The notes under the pieces were generated by a model. The model worked only from the letters and a program-made list of their open reading frames with translations. It had not been told where the DNA came from and made no database searches. A program made the translations under genes and the position numbers. From assembly GCF_009687865.1 (NCBI RefSeq), contig NZ_BLAE01000004.1, positions 1-64,000 of the forward strand: DNA of 64,000 nt. Reading direction: 5' to 3'. This document shows, piece after piece, positions 1 to 7,974 of this stretch (positions within the stretch are counted from its first letter, which is position 1; the number at the start of each line of letters is the position of its first letter). The stretch comes from Acrocarpospora macrocephala. Its GTDB lineage: Bacteria; Actinomycetota; Actinomycetes; Streptosporangiales; Streptosporangiaceae.

Positions 1-232
1 CCCATTCCCGCGCCCATTCCCGCACGTGCACCAGCGGAGCCGGAGAGGTCAACCGGTTGGCCACCAGCGTCTCGATCACCTGTCCGTGGGTGAGTCCGGC
101 CAGGTCACGCACCGGGCAGGCGGCATCGACCACATCACGGATCTTCAACCGGGAGCAGAAACCGGCCACCACCGGCAACGCCCCCAGCAGTTTCTCGACC
201 GACGGGATACCGAACTGCGCGGGTTGTCTCAC
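1..232 (-). mobile_element. IS1634/DUF4277-type transposase, N-terminal fragment cut by window edge
   Basis: On the minus strand a frame opening at a GTG near 232 runs off the left edge without a stop. The roughly 77 visible residues include VEKLLGALPVVAGF, CPVRDLAGL, THGQVIETLVANRLTSP and VREWAREW. This is the arrangement of the DUF4277 N-terminal domain found in IS1634-type DDE transposases. The catalytic domain would lie outside the window, so I cannot tell whether the element is intact. The exact start is uncertain because the frame stays open further upstream. No terminal inverted repeat could be identified with confidence to the right of the gene. Confidence 0.6.
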
Positions 233-401
233 ACGCCAGCAGGCTGCCGACTGCTGAGCCCACGACCAACCCGACACACCGAAGAATCCCAAAGATCCTC
301 ATGTGCGGAAAACGGGGCTAGACCCCGCCGCGCTCTGTGGCCCGTCTCACGCCGGGCCCCATCGTCAGCGACCTGGAGGTGTGCTACATTTCCCGCGTAC
401 T

Positions 402-414
402 GAATACACTATTC
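402..414. promoter_or_regulatory. Inverted repeat GAATA-N3-TATTC upstream of the 432 gene
   Basis: The arms GAATA and TATTC are perfect complements separated by CAC, in an AT-rich patch ending 17 bases before the GTG at 432. The ribosome-binding GGAGG (421-425) lies just downstream. The position fits an operator or a promoter element for the 432-6181 operon. No regulator gene is adjacent, so the binding protein is unknown. Confidence 0.35.
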
Positions 415-431
415 ACCTGCGGAGGGTCGCT

Positions 432-1256
432 GTGAGCGGGAGCGAACACCAACCAGCGCGGCGGGTCGGCACGCTGGGCAGCGAACTCACGTTCGCGGGG
501 CAGGCGACGCAGGCGCTGCTCGAGCACCGGCCCGGACTGGGCGGGCCGGAGTACTTCCCGACCATGGACGACGTCGTCGCCGCCGTGCTCGACGGCCGGA
601 TCGAGCTCGGGGTGCTGACGTCGGAGACCTCCAACACCGCGTGCACCGAGACCGCCGCGCGCATCCTCGCCGGAGAGAAGCTCTTCATCGGCGACGAGAT
701 CGTGGTGCCCTACCACTGCGCCCTGCTGGCCAAGCCGGGCACCCGTCTGGACGACATCACCCATGTGGGCGGGCACGGCTCCATCCGCCAGTGCCGCCGC
801 TTCCTGGCGGAGCGGCTGCCCGCCGCGACGGTCGAAATCCACAGGCAGAACTCCGTGGCCGCGGCGCGCGAGGTGCTCGAGGGTGACGGCTCGATGGCCT
901 TGATCGGCACCGAGGCCGTGGCGCGGGCGCTCGGCCTGGACATCCTCGAGCGCGACGTCGACGGCGGCAGCGTCGGCGGGTGGTGGGCGCTCTCCTCGGC
1001 ATTGGCGGTCTCCCCCGGCGCCGACCTGCTGGCGGTCCGCGTCGACGGCAGTGCCGAACTCGACGAGACGCTGGCGCTCCTGGCCCCGCTCGGGCTGGCC
1101 GTGCGCACGATCACGAACGCGCCCACCGGCGAGATCTTCCGCTACCGCTACCTCCTGGTGCTCCGTACGCGCGATGGCGAGCCCCTCACCGGCCAGGCGA
1201 TCGACGCCTTCGGCTCCCGGCTGGTCGGCGTCTTCACCACCTCGACCGCTTCTTGA
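432..1256 (+). CDS. Prephenate-dehydratase-like protein lacking the TRF motif
   Basis: The 274-residue product has the two-lobed ligand-binding fold of prephenate dehydratase. GSELTFAGQAT resembles the opening GPxGTFS motif, LGVLTSETSN replaces the VPIENS loop, CRRFL matches the QCRxFL helix, and NSVAAAREV matches the STAAAA helix. The catalytic Thr-Arg-Phe expected near residue 180 is absent; the sequence there is GSVGGWWAL. No regulatory ACT domain of the usual form is obvious, although the last 80 residues (RTITNAPTGEIFRYRYLLVL) could be a diverged one. GTG at 432 is chosen because GGAGG sits 6 bases upstream; an ATG at 303 lacks such a site. It is the first gene of a six-ORF run. I infer a ligand-binding or altered catalytic role rather than phenylalanine synthesis. 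Confidence 0.7.
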   Translation: MSGSEHQPARRVGTLGSELTFAGQATQALLEHRPGLGGPEYFPTMDDVVAAVLDGRIELGVLTSETSNTACTETAARILAGEKLFIGDEIVVPYHCALLAKPGTRLDDITHVGGHGSIRQCRRFLAERLPAATVEIHRQNSVAAAREVLEGDGSMALIGTEAVARALGLDILERDVDGGSVGGWWALSSALAVSPGADLLAVRVDGSAELDETLALLAPLGLAVRTITNAPTGEIFRYRYLLVLRTRDGEPLTGQAIDAFGSRLVGVFTTSTAS

Positions 1257-1302
1257 CCATTCCGCCCGCCGTCGCGGCGGGCATGACCATGGAGGTGATG
1301 AG

Positions 1303-2265
1303 ATGTCCGATTTCCGCGGCGCGGATGTCCTCGAGCGCTACATCAAGCAGTGCACGAACTGGGGACGCTGGGGCGAGGACGACTCGCTCGGGACGATGAA
1401 CTACGTCGGGCCCGAGCAGGTACGGCACGCCGCGGCCCTCGTCGAGCACGGCGTCACCGTCTCCTGCTCGCTCCCCTATGACCAGCGAGGCCCCCAGACC
1501 GGCAGCTTGCGGGCCAACCCGCGCAACGTGATGACGGCGACCGGGGCCGATCACCTGGCCGGAGCGCAGGAGATCCTTCCTGCCGGGTTCGGCCCGGCCA
1601 AGGGGTACGGGCGCTCGGACGACATTCTCATCGTGCCCAACCAGGCCGGCACCCAGTGGGACTCGCTCTCCCACATCTTCTGGAAGGGGAAGATGTGGAA
1701 CGGATACTCCGCGGGTCTCGTCTCCTCCAACGGGGCGGCCAGGAACGGCGTGGAGAACTACGCGGGCAAGTTCGTGATGCGCGGCGTGCTGCTCGACGTG
1801 GCCCGGCACCTGGGCGTGGACGCTCTCGAACCCGGTTACGCGATCTCCGTCGAGGAGCTGGAGGCGACCGCGCAAGCCCAGGGCGTGCGGATCCAGCGCG
1901 GGGACGCGGTGCTGATCCGCACCGGCTTCCTCGAGGCTCGCCGGCACGCGTGGGGCGACTACGCGGGCGGCGCCGCCCCGGGGGTGTCGCTGCACACCGC
2001 CCCGTGGTTCCACGAGCGGGAGATCGCCGCGGTCGCCTCCGACACCTGGGGCGTCGAGGTCCGTCCCAACGAGATCGACTGCTTCCAGCCCTTCCATGTC
2101 GTGGCACTGGTCCACATGGGACTGGCCATCGGCGAGATCTTCGACTTCCACGACCTCGCGACCGCCTGCGCCCGCTACGGGAAGTACGAGTTCCTCTTCA
2201 CCGCGCCCGCGTTGCCCATCACCGGCGCCTCCGGGTGCCCCGTCGGTGGTGTCGCGGTGCTGTGA
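1303..2265 (+). CDS. Cyclase-family (kynurenine-formamidase-like) metal-dependent hydrolase
   Basis: This 320-residue protein belongs to the PF04199 cyclase family, whose members hydrolyse amides or lactones such as N-formylkynurenine or isatin. The metal-binding motif appears as GTQWDSLSHIF, the actinobacterial variant of the classical HxGTHxDxPxH. Further family signatures are SCSLPYD near residue 65, RGVLLDVA, RGDAVLIRTGF and the C-terminal HVVALVHMGLAIGE. ATG at 1303 is preceded by GGAGGTGATGAG with good spacing. It starts 46 bases after the dehydratase-like gene and 42 bases before the aldehyde dehydrogenase, so co-transcription is likely. The substrate cannot be inferred from sequence; the company of an FAH hydrolase and an aldehyde dehydrogenase suggests ring-cleavage or lactone chemistry. 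Confidence 0.8.
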   Translation: MSDFRGADVLERYIKQCTNWGRWGEDDSLGTMNYVGPEQVRHAAALVEHGVTVSCSLPYDQRGPQTGSLRANPRNVMTATGADHLAGAQEILPAGFGPAKGYGRSDDILIVPNQAGTQWDSLSHIFWKGKMWNGYSAGLVSSNGAARNGVENYAGKFVMRGVLLDVARHLGVDALEPGYAISVEELEATAQAQGVRIQRGDAVLIRTGFLEARRHAWGDYAGGAAPGVSLHTAPWFHEREIAAVASDTWGVEVRPNEIDCFQPFHVVALVHMGLAIGEIFDFHDLATACARYGKYEFLFTAPALPITGASGCPVGGVAVL

Positions 2266-2307
2266 GGCAGCGCCGACCGTCTTGATACTGCACGAGAGAA
2301 GGAATCG

Positions 2308-3774
2308 ATGACCGCGTTCGCCATGCCCGCCCTCGCCCCGTCGCTCCCGGCCGTCCCGTCGACGCTGCTGGTCGGAGGGCGATGGCGCCCGGCAGCGGGT
2401 GGAGCGACGTTCCCGGTGGACAACCCCGCGACCGGCGAGACGCTGATCGAGGTCGCGGACGCCGACGCGCGGGACGCGCGGGACGCGATCCGGGCCGCCG
2501 CCGACGCGCAGCCCGCCTTGGCGGCCTTGTCCCCCGCGCGGCGCGCCGCGCTGCTGCGCCGGGTCGAGGCCGCGCTGCGCGAGCGTGCGGACGAGCTCGC
2601 TCTGCTCATCACCCTGGAGATGGGCAAGCCGATCACCGAGTCCCGCGGGGAGGTGGCCTACGCCGCCGACTTCTTCGGCTGGTTCGCCGACGAGGCCCTG
2701 CGCATCGGAGGCGACTACCGGCTGTCACCGTCCGGGCTGACCCGCATCCTGGTCCAGCACAAGGCGGTGGGGCCCTGCCTGCTCGTCACCCCGTGGAACT
2801 TCCCGCTGGCGATGGGGGCGCGCAAGATCGCCCCCGCGATCGCGGCCGGCTGCCCGTCCGTCCTCAAGCCGGCCGAGCAGACGCCCCTGACCAGCCTGCT
2901 CCTCGCGCGGATCATCGAGGAGTCCGGTGCTCCGGCCGGCGCGGTCAACGTCGTCACCACGTCCCGTCCCGCCGAGGTCGTCAGCACGGTGATCGGGTCC
3001 GGGCTCGCCCGCAAGCTCTCCTTCACCGGGTCGACCGAGGTCGGCAAGCTGCTCCTGGCCCAGTGCTCGGCCCACGTCATGAGAACCTCGATGGAGCTGG
3101 GCGGGAACGCGCCTTTCATCGTGTGCGAGGACGCCGACCTCGACGCCGCGGTCGAGGGCGCGTTGCTGGCCAAGATGCGCAACGTCGGCCAGGCCTGCAC
3201 GGCGGCCAACCGCTTCATCGTCGCGGAGTCCCTCGCCCCCGAGTTCACCCGCGGGCTCGCGGACCGCATGGGAGCGATGACGGTCGCCGCCGGCTGGCAG
3301 GACGGCGCCGAGGTCGGGCCGCTCATCGACGACGCGGCGGTCGCGAAGTTCGAGCGGCTGGTGGCCGACGCTCTCGACCGGGGCGCCGCCATCGAGGTGG
3401 GAGGCGGGCCGTCGAACGGCCGGTTCGTGGCGCCCACCGTCCTGAGCGACGTCGCGCCGGGTACGGCACTGCTCGACGAGGAGATCTTCGGACCGCTCGC
3501 CCCGATCACCACCTTCCGCGAGGAGGAGGCGGCGGTGAACGCGGCCAACGGCACCCCCTACGGGCTGGTGAGCTACGTCTACACGCGCGACCTGGAGCGT
3601 GCGCTGCGCATGGTCGGGAACCTCGCCAGCGGCATGGTCGGGGTCAACGTCGGCGTCGTGTCGAACGCGGCCGCGCCCTTCGGCGGCGTCAAGCAGTCCG
3701 GGCTCGGCCGCGAGGGCGGCCTCGAAGGCCTCGCGGAGTACCTCGACACGACCTACGCCGCGATCCCTGTCTGA
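2308..3774 (+). CDS. NAD(P)-dependent aldehyde dehydrogenase (succinate-semialdehyde type)
   Basis: The 488-residue length and motif order are those of the ALDH superfamily, closest to succinate-semialdehyde dehydrogenase. TPWNFPLAM is the cofactor-site loop, FTGSTEVGK the Rossmann turn, MELGGNAPF carries the general base Glu263, and GQACTAANR the nucleophile Cys297. EEIFGPLAPI and FGGVKQSGLGREGG complete the family pattern. It would oxidise an aldehyde to a carboxylic acid in the cytoplasm. It lies between the cyclase gene and the FAH-family gene with gaps of 42 and 18 bases, consistent with one operon. The true aldehyde is probably a pathway intermediate released by its neighbours rather than succinate semialdehyde itself. 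Confidence 0.9.
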   Translation: MTAFAMPALAPSLPAVPSTLLVGGRWRPAAGGATFPVDNPATGETLIEVADADARDARDAIRAAADAQPALAALSPARRAALLRRVEAALRERADELALLITLEMGKPITESRGEVAYAADFFGWFADEALRIGGDYRLSPSGLTRILVQHKAVGPCLLVTPWNFPLAMGARKIAPAIAAGCPSVLKPAEQTPLTSLLLARIIEESGAPAGAVNVVTTSRPAEVVSTVIGSGLARKLSFTGSTEVGKLLLAQCSAHVMRTSMELGGNAPFIVCEDADLDAAVEGALLAKMRNVGQACTAANRFIVAESLAPEFTRGLADRMGAMTVAAGWQDGAEVGPLIDDAAVAKFERLVADALDRGAAIEVGGGPSNGRFVAPTVLSDVAPGTALLDEEIFGPLAPITTFREEEAAVNAANGTPYGLVSYVYTRDLERALRMVGNLASGMVGVNVGVVSNAAAPFGGVKQSGLGREGGLEGLAEYLDTTYAAIPV

Positions 3775-3792
3775 CGGTCAAGGAGACAACGA

Positions 3793-4665
3793 ATGCGCGT
3801 CGTGGGACTGCGCCACACCGACGGTTCGGTCCTCGCGGGGACCCTCACAGACGACGGCCGCCAGGTCGGAGTCCTCGCGGCCCTGGAGGAGTTCTGGGCC
3901 GAACCCCGGCGCTGGCTGACCGGTGAGCCGGCCTTCGAGCACGTAATGGTGGACGATGTCCAGCTCGTACCCCCGGTGCTGCCGGGCGCGAGGGTCATCT
4001 GTATCGGGCTGAACTACCTCAAGCACATCGCGGAGGGTTCCTACGCGAGCGAGGGCGTGCCGCAGTACCCCACCTTGTTCGCGCGGTGGCCGAGCTCGCT
4101 CACCGTCGCGGGCGTGGGCATCCCGGTGCCGCCCGACGAGGATGGGGTGGACTGGGAGGGCGAGGTGGTGGCCTGGGTCGGTGCGACCCTCGTGGACGCC
4201 ACGCCCGAGGACGCCCTGGCGGCCGTGGTCGGCTACTCCACGTTCAACGACGTGACCTCACGCCGGGCACAGAAGCTCACCTCCCAGTGGACGCTGGGCA
4301 AGAACGGAGACCGTTCCGGTGTGCTCGGGCCGCTGGTACCGGCTGCCGAAGTGGGCGACCTGCGGGACGGGCTCAAGGTGGAGACGCGCGTGAACGGCAC
4401 CGTGGTGCAGCAGGGCCGTACCGACGAGATCGTCTACACGGTCGGTGACACGCTCTCGCTCATCAGCCGGACCCTCACCCTCCGCCCTGGCGACCTGCTC
4501 GCCACCGGAACCCCGTCGGGGGTCGGCTACTCCCGGACACCGCCGTGGCTCCTGCGACCCGGCGACGAGGTCGAAGTCGAGGTGGAGCGGCTCGGGGTGG
4601 TGCGGAACCCGGTCGTTTCCCACCATGCGCGCCACGAGGCGCTTGGCTCGGGCGCGTCCGCATGA
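3793..4665 (+). CDS. Fumarylacetoacetate-hydrolase-family protein
   Basis: This 290-residue protein has an N-terminal regulatory-like segment (MRVVGLRHTDGSVLAGTL) and the FAH catalytic domain from about residue 75. GLNYLKHIAE, DWEGEVVAWVG (metal-binding glutamates), GYSTFNDVTSRRAQ and LATGTPSGVG are the standard family motifs. Members hydrolyse C-C bonds in beta-diketo acids or catalyse related hydratase and decarboxylase reactions on ring-cleavage products. GKNGDRSGVLGPLVP replaces the common KxxDTFxPxGP, so the substrate pocket is somewhat diverged. AAGGAG lies just upstream of the ATG. The TGA overlaps the ATG of a 27-codon ORF, which suggests translational coupling downstream. It differs from the true fumarylacetoacetase at 23215. 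Confidence 0.85.
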   Translation: MRVVGLRHTDGSVLAGTLTDDGRQVGVLAALEEFWAEPRRWLTGEPAFEHVMVDDVQLVPPVLPGARVICIGLNYLKHIAEGSYASEGVPQYPTLFARWPSSLTVAGVGIPVPPDEDGVDWEGEVVAWVGATLVDATPEDALAAVVGYSTFNDVTSRRAQKLTSQWTLGKNGDRSGVLGPLVPAAEVGDLRDGLKVETRVNGTVVQQGRTDEIVYTVGDTLSLISRTLTLRPGDLLATGTPSGVGYSRTPPWLLRPGDEVEVEVERLGVVRNPVVSHHARHEALGSGASA

Positions 4666-4745
4666 GCGCGCCTCTTGAGGGCGTGCTCGTCGTCGACGCC
4701 TACGGCGAGCCGGTACGGCGCTGGGTCGGCGACGTGGTCCGGTGA
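4662..4745 (+). CDS. 27-residue micro-ORF coupled on both sides, possible CoA-transferase remnant
   Basis: ATG at 4662 overlaps the stop of the FAH-family gene (ATGA), and its own TGA overlaps the GTG of the carboxyltransferase (GTGA at 4742). The peptide begins MSAPLEGVLVVDAYGEPV. The segment PLEGVLVVD resembles the N-terminus of family III (CaiB/BaiF) CoA-transferases, after which the resemblance stops. It may be a relic of a deleted gene or simply a coupling leader. No function is claimed. Confidence 0.4.
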   Translation: MSAPLEGVLVVDAYGEPVRRWVGDVVR

Positions 4746-6181
4746 CGCGCCGGCTGGGTGCCCTCGAACTGATCGAGGCGAACGTCGACCCGGGCTCCTG
4801 GCATTCGTGGGACGGGCCCATCGCACCCGCCGACCGGGATCCCGAGTATGAGAAGGCACTGCTCCAGGCTCGGGAACGTGCCGGCACGGACGAGGCCGTC
4901 CTCACCGGCCGGGCCAGGATCGAGGGCCACGACGTGGCGCTCATCGTGAGCGAGTTCCGCTTCCTCGGCGGGTCGATCGGTCGTGACGCGGCCGAGCGCA
5001 TCGTGACGGCCGTGCGCCGCGCGACGGGCGAACGGCTGCCCCTCATCGCCGCGCCCTCCTCCGGCGGCACCCGGATGCAGGAGGGCACGCCGGCCTTCGT
5101 CACGATGGTGGACATCTCCCGGGCGGTCGTCGAGCACAAGGCGGCCGGCCTGCCGTACCTGGTGTATCTGCGGCACCCGACCACGGGAGGGGTGTTCGCG
5201 TCGTGGGGGTCGCTCGGGCACGTCACCGTGGCGGAGCCGGGCGCCTTGATCGGCTTCCTGGGGCCCTCCGTTTACGAGGCACTCAACGGCCATCCGTTTC
5301 CCGACGGGGTCCAAGTGGCCGAGAATCTGGTCGCCAAGGGAGTCATCGACGCGGTCGTGACCTCCGACCGGCTCGCCGTCGTCGCCGCGAACGCACTCGC
5401 CTTGCTGGCCAGACCTGCGAAGGTGAGCCAGGCGTGGGTGCCGGACACCGCCGTGGTGACCCTCCCGAGGGATCCCTGGGACTCCATTCAGCTGAGCCGT
5501 CACCCTGACCGCCCAGGAGTCCGCGAGCTCTTGCGTTACGGGGCCGGCGATGTGGTCGCCCTGTCCGGGACGGGTGCGGGTGAGCCCGGCCAGGGCATGT
5601 TGTGTGCCCTGGCGTCCTTCCAGGAGGTCGCGTGCGTCGTGATCGGTCAGGACCGGCGCGCTCAGGCTAGCGGAGGCCCGCTCGGCCCCGATGACCTGCG
5701 TGCCGCGCGCCGCGGCATTCATGTCGCCCAGCAGCTGGGGCGCCCGCTGGTCTGCGTCGTCGACACCCCCGGGGCCGAGCTCTCGGCGGAGGCGGAGGAG
5801 CGGGCGCTCGCCGGAGAGATCGCACGCTGCCTGGCCGACCTCGTCCAGCTCACCGTGCCGTCAGTGTCGGTACTCCTCGGAGAGGGGTGCGGCGGGGGCG
5901 CCCTCGCCCTGCTCCCCGGCCGAACGCGCATCGCCGCCGAGCACGCGTGGCTCTCGCCCCTGCCGCCAGAAGGTGCGAGCGTGATCCTGCACGGCCACAC
6001 CCGGCTGGCGGCCGACATGGCACGCAGGCAACGGGTCGGCTCCCACGAACTGCTGACGGACGGGGTGGTGCACGCGGTCGTGCCCGAACCCGTTCCCGCG
6101 CACGAGAACCCCGAAGACTTCTGCCGGAGAGTGTCCGCGGCGATCGGGTCGCAGCTACTCCAGCAGCTCCCCACCCACTAG
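4742..6181 (+). CDS. Fused carboxyltransferase (AccD-AccA / MdcDE-like)
   Basis: The 479-residue product contains two crotonase-fold carboxyltransferase halves. The N-terminal, beta-like half (about 1-230) has SSGGTRMQEGTPAF and TTGGVFASWGSLGH. The alpha-like half (about 240-479) has GGPLGPDDLRAARR, VDTPGAELSAEAEERALAGEI and LLGEGCGGGALAL. The AccD-type CxxC zinc finger is missing, and no biotin carboxylase or carrier protein is encoded nearby, so it must borrow those subunits or act as a decarboxylase or transcarboxylase component. The GTG start at 4742 overlaps the previous stop. Its TAG stop overlaps, on the opposite strand, the stop of the convergent 6178-6678 gene. It probably acts on a CoA thioester made by the upstream genes. 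Confidence 0.75.
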   Translation: MTRRLGALELIEANVDPGSWHSWDGPIAPADRDPEYEKALLQARERAGTDEAVLTGRARIEGHDVALIVSEFRFLGGSIGRDAAERIVTAVRRATGERLPLIAAPSSGGTRMQEGTPAFVTMVDISRAVVEHKAAGLPYLVYLRHPTTGGVFASWGSLGHVTVAEPGALIGFLGPSVYEALNGHPFPDGVQVAENLVAKGVIDAVVTSDRLAVVAANALALLARPAKVSQAWVPDTAVVTLPRDPWDSIQLSRHPDRPGVRELLRYGAGDVVALSGTGAGEPGQGMLCALASFQEVACVVIGQDRRAQASGGPLGPDDLRAARRGIHVAQQLGRPLVCVVDTPGAELSAEAEERALAGEIARCLADLVQLTVPSVSVLLGEGCGGGALALLPGRTRIAAEHAWLSPLPPEGASVILHGHTRLAADMARRQRVGSHELLTDGVVHAVVPEPVPAHENPEDFCRRVSAAIGSQLLQQLPTH

Positions 6182-6678
6182 GTCCGATGTCGTGGTGAAG
6201 ACACTCGGCCCCGGGTCGTCAGATAGCCGGCGCCCGTGCCGGTGAGCAGGAGCAGCAGCACCAGCACCGCGTGCACCACGCCGCCGCCGGGCACGGCCCC
6301 CGGGTCCGGGATCTCGTCGATGTCGGTCGAGCAGACCAGGGGCTTGCTCAGATCCCCCGCGAAGACACACGCGGTGGCCGCCATCGCGGCGCCCGGATCC
6401 CCGCGCAGGATTCCGCTCACCTCGTAGGTGCTCTCCCCCGGCGGCATCATGACCAGCCAGGACGCGTGCGTCTCCCCGACCGACGCCCCCGCCGCCTCGA
6501 CCTCCCGCAGTCCGGGCGGGAACGTGATCCGCACATTGGCCGACAACGGCGTGGATTCGTAGTTGACGGCCGTGATCACATAGGTGGTCCTCCGGTCGAT
6601 CTCGGTGACGCCGTTGTCCAGGCCGATGGAGACCTGCGGCGCGGCCAGCAGAATGGCGCCAAGAATCGCGATCATCAT
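6178..6678 (-). CDS. Predicted secreted or membrane-anchored protein, unknown
   Basis: The 166-residue product starts at an ATG (6678) preceded by a run of G (CGGGGGG) that can serve as ribosome-binding site. MMIAILGAILLAAPQV is a hydrophobic N-terminal segment. Residues 20-100 look like a beta-sandwich of conserved-repeat type (NVRITFPPGLREVEAAG, YEVSGILRGDPG). HAVLVLLLLLTGTGAGYL near the C-terminus is a membrane helix followed by a basic tail, giving an extracytoplasmic domain anchored at the end. It is convergent with the carboxyltransferase gene and the two stop codons overlap. I do not recognise a specific family. Confidence 0.65.
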   Translation of the reverse strand: MMIAILGAILLAAPQVSIGLDNGVTEIDRRTTYVITAVNYESTPLSANVRITFPPGLREVEAAGASVGETHASWLVMMPPGESTYEVSGILRGDPGAAMAATACVFAGDLSKPLVCSTDIDEIPDPGAVPGGGVVHAVLVLLLLLTGTGAGYLTTRGRVSSPRHRT

Positions 6679-6762
6679 TCCCCCCGGCCAAAGGATCGCA
6701 GGCAGCGGGGCCTCCTGGCGCGCCGCATTGCCGGGACGGCGGGAAGTCCCGCAGGATGAGGC

Positions 6763-7974
6763 ATGGACATTCAGGACGAGCTGGTACGCCTCCGCCACTC
6801 CCTCCACGCCGAACCCGAGCTGGGCCTGACCCTCCCCCGGACTCAGGAGAAGCTGCTCGCGGCGCTGGACGGGCTGCCCCTGGAGATCTCCACCGGCGAG
6901 GCGCTGTCGTCGATCACCGCCGTCCTGCGCGGGGGACGTCCGGGTCCGACCGTCCTGCTGCGGGCCGACATGGACGCGCTGCCCATCCAGGAGCGCGTCG
7001 CGGTGCCGTATCGCTCGAAGATCGACGGGCGGATGCACGCGTGTGGCCACGATCTGCACATGGCCATGCTGGTCGGGGCGGCGCATCAGCTCAGCGTGAG
7101 CAGGGACAGCCTCGCCGGGGACGTCGTCTTCATGTTCCAGCCCGGCGAGGAAGGCTACGAGGGTGCCCGGCTGATGATCGAGGAAGGCGTGCTGGGCGCG
7201 TCCGGCTGCCGGCCCATCGCCGCGTACGGCATGCATGTCTTCGCCACCGCCGTCCCGACCGGCCTGTTCCTCACCAAGGGCGGCCCGATCCTGGCGGCGG
7301 CCGACACCTTCCAGGTGATCGTGCGCGGGCGTGGCGGCCACGGTTCCGCGCCGCATCGCGCGCTCGACCCGATCCAGGTCGGTTGCGAGATCGTGTCCCA
7401 GCTCCAGACGTACGTGACCAGGAGCTTCGACGTCTTCGACCCGGTAGTGATAACCGTCGGGCAGTTCCACGGCGGCACCGCGGACAACGTCATCCCGGAT
7501 GACGCCCGCTTCGACGCCACCATCCGCTCCTTCTCCGCCGAGACCCGCGCCCAGGTCAAGGAAGGCGTCGTACGGCTCGCGCGCGGCATCGCCGAAGCGC
7601 ACGGCCTGACGGCGGAGTGCTCGTTCGGCATCGGCTACCCGGTGACGGTCAACGACGAGGCGGAGGCGGAGTTCGCGGCCGAGACCGTGCGGGAGGTCCT
7701 GGGCCCGGAGCGCTACGTCGCGATGGCGCAGCCGGCGACCGGCTCGGAGGACTTCTCGTTCGTGCTGAACGAGGTGCCGGGGACGTTCCTGGTGCTGGGG
7801 GCCTGCCCGGCCGGGCAGAATCCGGTGGGGGCTCCGGCGAACCACTCGGCTGAGGCGGCCTTCGATGACGGGGTGCTCTCCGACGGGGCGACGCTGCTGG
7901 CGGCGCTGGCGACGCGCCGCCTGGCGGCGGCCTCGGCGGTGCCCGCCGGGGAGCTGAGCGAGCTCACCGGTTGA
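6763..7974 (+). CDS. M20D-family amidohydrolase (peptidase)
   Basis: The 403-residue product matches the M20 metallopeptidase/amidohydrolase family, which includes IAA-amino acid and hippurate hydrolases. RADMDALPI, ACGHDLHMA and FQPGEEGYEGA carry the zinc ligands and the catalytic Glu. RGRGGHGSAPHRALDPI is the dimerisation-domain signature, and GSEDFSFV supplies the last ligand region. It likely cleaves N-acyl amino acids in the cytoplasm. It is transcribed away from the 6678 gene, from which it is separated by 84 bases, and it overlaps the convergent PGPGW protein gene by 11 bases at the 3' ends. Confidence 0.9.
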   Translation: MDIQDELVRLRHSLHAEPELGLTLPRTQEKLLAALDGLPLEISTGEALSSITAVLRGGRPGPTVLLRADMDALPIQERVAVPYRSKIDGRMHACGHDLHMAMLVGAAHQLSVSRDSLAGDVVFMFQPGEEGYEGARLMIEEGVLGASGCRPIAAYGMHVFATAVPTGLFLTKGGPILAAADTFQVIVRGRGGHGSAPHRALDPIQVGCEIVSQLQTYVTRSFDVFDPVVITVGQFHGGTADNVIPDDARFDATIRSFSAETRAQVKEGVVRLARGIAEAHGLTAECSFGIGYPVTVNDEAEAEFAAETVREVLGPERYVAMAQPATGSEDFSFVLNEVPGTFLVLGACPAGQNPVGAPANHSAEAAFDDGVLSDGATLLAALATRRLAAASAVPAGELSELTG

